A DNA stretch of 5,216 nt, taken from positions 1-5,216 of the forward strand of contig DUTO01000073.1 of assembly GCA_012842035.1 (NCBI GenBank), given 5' to 3'. Positions 4,911 to 5,216 of the stretch are shown piece after piece; the stretch's first letter is position 1; the number at the start of each line of letters is the position of its first letter. Both the position numbers and the translations under genes were made by a program. The stretch comes from Clostridia bacterium. Lineage in GTDB: Bacteria; Bacillota; Peptococcia; DRI-13; DTU073. The notes beneath the pieces were generated by a model. The model did no database searches, was not told where the DNA came from, and saw only the letters and a program-made list of their open reading frames with translations.

Positions 4911-4995
4911 ATGAGAACCTCCTTTCTTCTATTTACTGTCAAATTTTTTCCCTTATAAATCCTTTAAAACCATCACACATATACCGCTTGATGAA

Positions 4996-5012
4996 ATGAT
5001 ACTACTCCCATT
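4996..5012. repeat. guaA 3'-end copy of the flanking imperfect repeat (possible attachment-site half)
   Basis: On the plus strand this reads ATGATACTACTCCCATT and covers the last codons and stop of guaA. It is the partner of the copy at 1790-1806, with 16 identical bases and one gap each. The 3' end of guaA is a documented integration site for genomic islands, which gives the position meaning. Their integrase would be expected nearby but is absent from this window. Confidence 0.4.
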
Positions 5013-5190
5013 CAATAGTTCCCGGAGGTTTAGAAGTAATATCATAAACTACTCGATTAACTTGAGATACCTCTTGCACAATACGATTAGAAATCTGTTC
5101 TAATAAAGCATAAGGTAAACGAGCACATATGGCCGTCATGGCATCAACACTGGTTACAGCCCGCAAAATAATGGGATAAGCATAAGTTCT
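5002..5190 (-). pseudogene. guaA: GMP synthase GuaA, C-terminal fragment, interrupted near the window edge
   Basis: The last 62 codons read RTYAYPIILRAVTSVDAMTA, then ICARLPYALLEQISNRIV, and end VNRVVYDITSKPPGTIEWE with stop TAG at 5004-5002. This is the dimerisation and XMP-binding C-terminus of GMP synthase, which converts XMP to GMP. The usual MTADW is MTAIC here, a change at a well conserved spot. Immediately upstream (5191-5216) similarity ends: the same frame gives SerLys preceded by TAA at 5199-5197, where a GDGRTY-like lead is expected. The gene therefore seems broken by an insertion, rearrangement or assembly error just inside the window edge. The identity of the fragment is near certain; pseudogene status depends on sequence beyond 5216. 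Confidence 0.85.
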
Positions 5191-5216
5191 TTTCGATTAG
5201 AAGTGTAGGAGTAAAG

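Noticed and set aside
4940..4950. TTGACA on the minus strand upstream of the ImmA/IrrE-like gene
   Set aside because: A -10 at the right spacing would fall in the ribosome binding site at 4926-4917 and none is present, so I do not call a promoter.

Overview
The window looks like a chromosomal segment of a low-GC Gram-positive bacterium of the Clostridia. The evidence is strong AGGAGG-type ribosome binding sites, AT-rich coding sequence, and a separate PurS subunit with PurL and PurQ as distinct proteins, as in Firmicutes. Several small genes also resemble those of clostridial integrative elements. Genus cannot be fixed from the sequence.

Layout. (1) 1-1674, minus strand: a tight de novo purine operon read purE-purS-purQ-purL, with purL running off the left edge. 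It supplies the AIR-carboxylation step and the FGAM synthase complex (PurL synthetase, PurQ glutaminase, PurS bridging subunit). PurQ lacks the usual catalytic histidine. (2) 1675-1806: a putative purE promoter and, upstream of it, a minus-strand terminator. (3) About 1790-5012: an accessory insert between the 3' end of guaA (5002-5190, minus) and the purine operon. Its two ends carry an imperfect direct repeat, ATGAtACTACTC-CCATT against ATGA-ACTACTCaCCATT. This fits an old integrative element at the 3' end of guaA, a known integration site. (4) 5191-5216: sequence no longer resembling guaA, with an in-frame stop.

Within the insert, an intact three-gene operon on the plus strand (2905-4089) encodes a small helix-turn-helix regulator, a small four-cysteine zinc-ribbon protein and a class II Fic-domain AMPylase. 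It has a near-consensus promoter, a four-base overlap between the last two genes and a good terminator. A second near-consensus promoter fires in the opposite direction from the same 145-bp gap. It drives decayed mobile-element genes: a 63-residue protein broken by one missing base, a DUF3873-like protein with a nonsense codon, a GC-rich double hairpin, and an IS transposase start broken by a 10-bp tandem duplication. A truncated ImmA/IrrE-type protein without its peptidase domain lies at 4380-4910 (minus). Two unidentified gene remnants lie at 1839-2036 (plus) and 4264-4362 (minus).

The general picture is a decaying mobile element from which only the regulator/zinc-ribbon/Fic cassette remains whole. 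No integrase, CRISPR array, tRNA or rRNA was seen.
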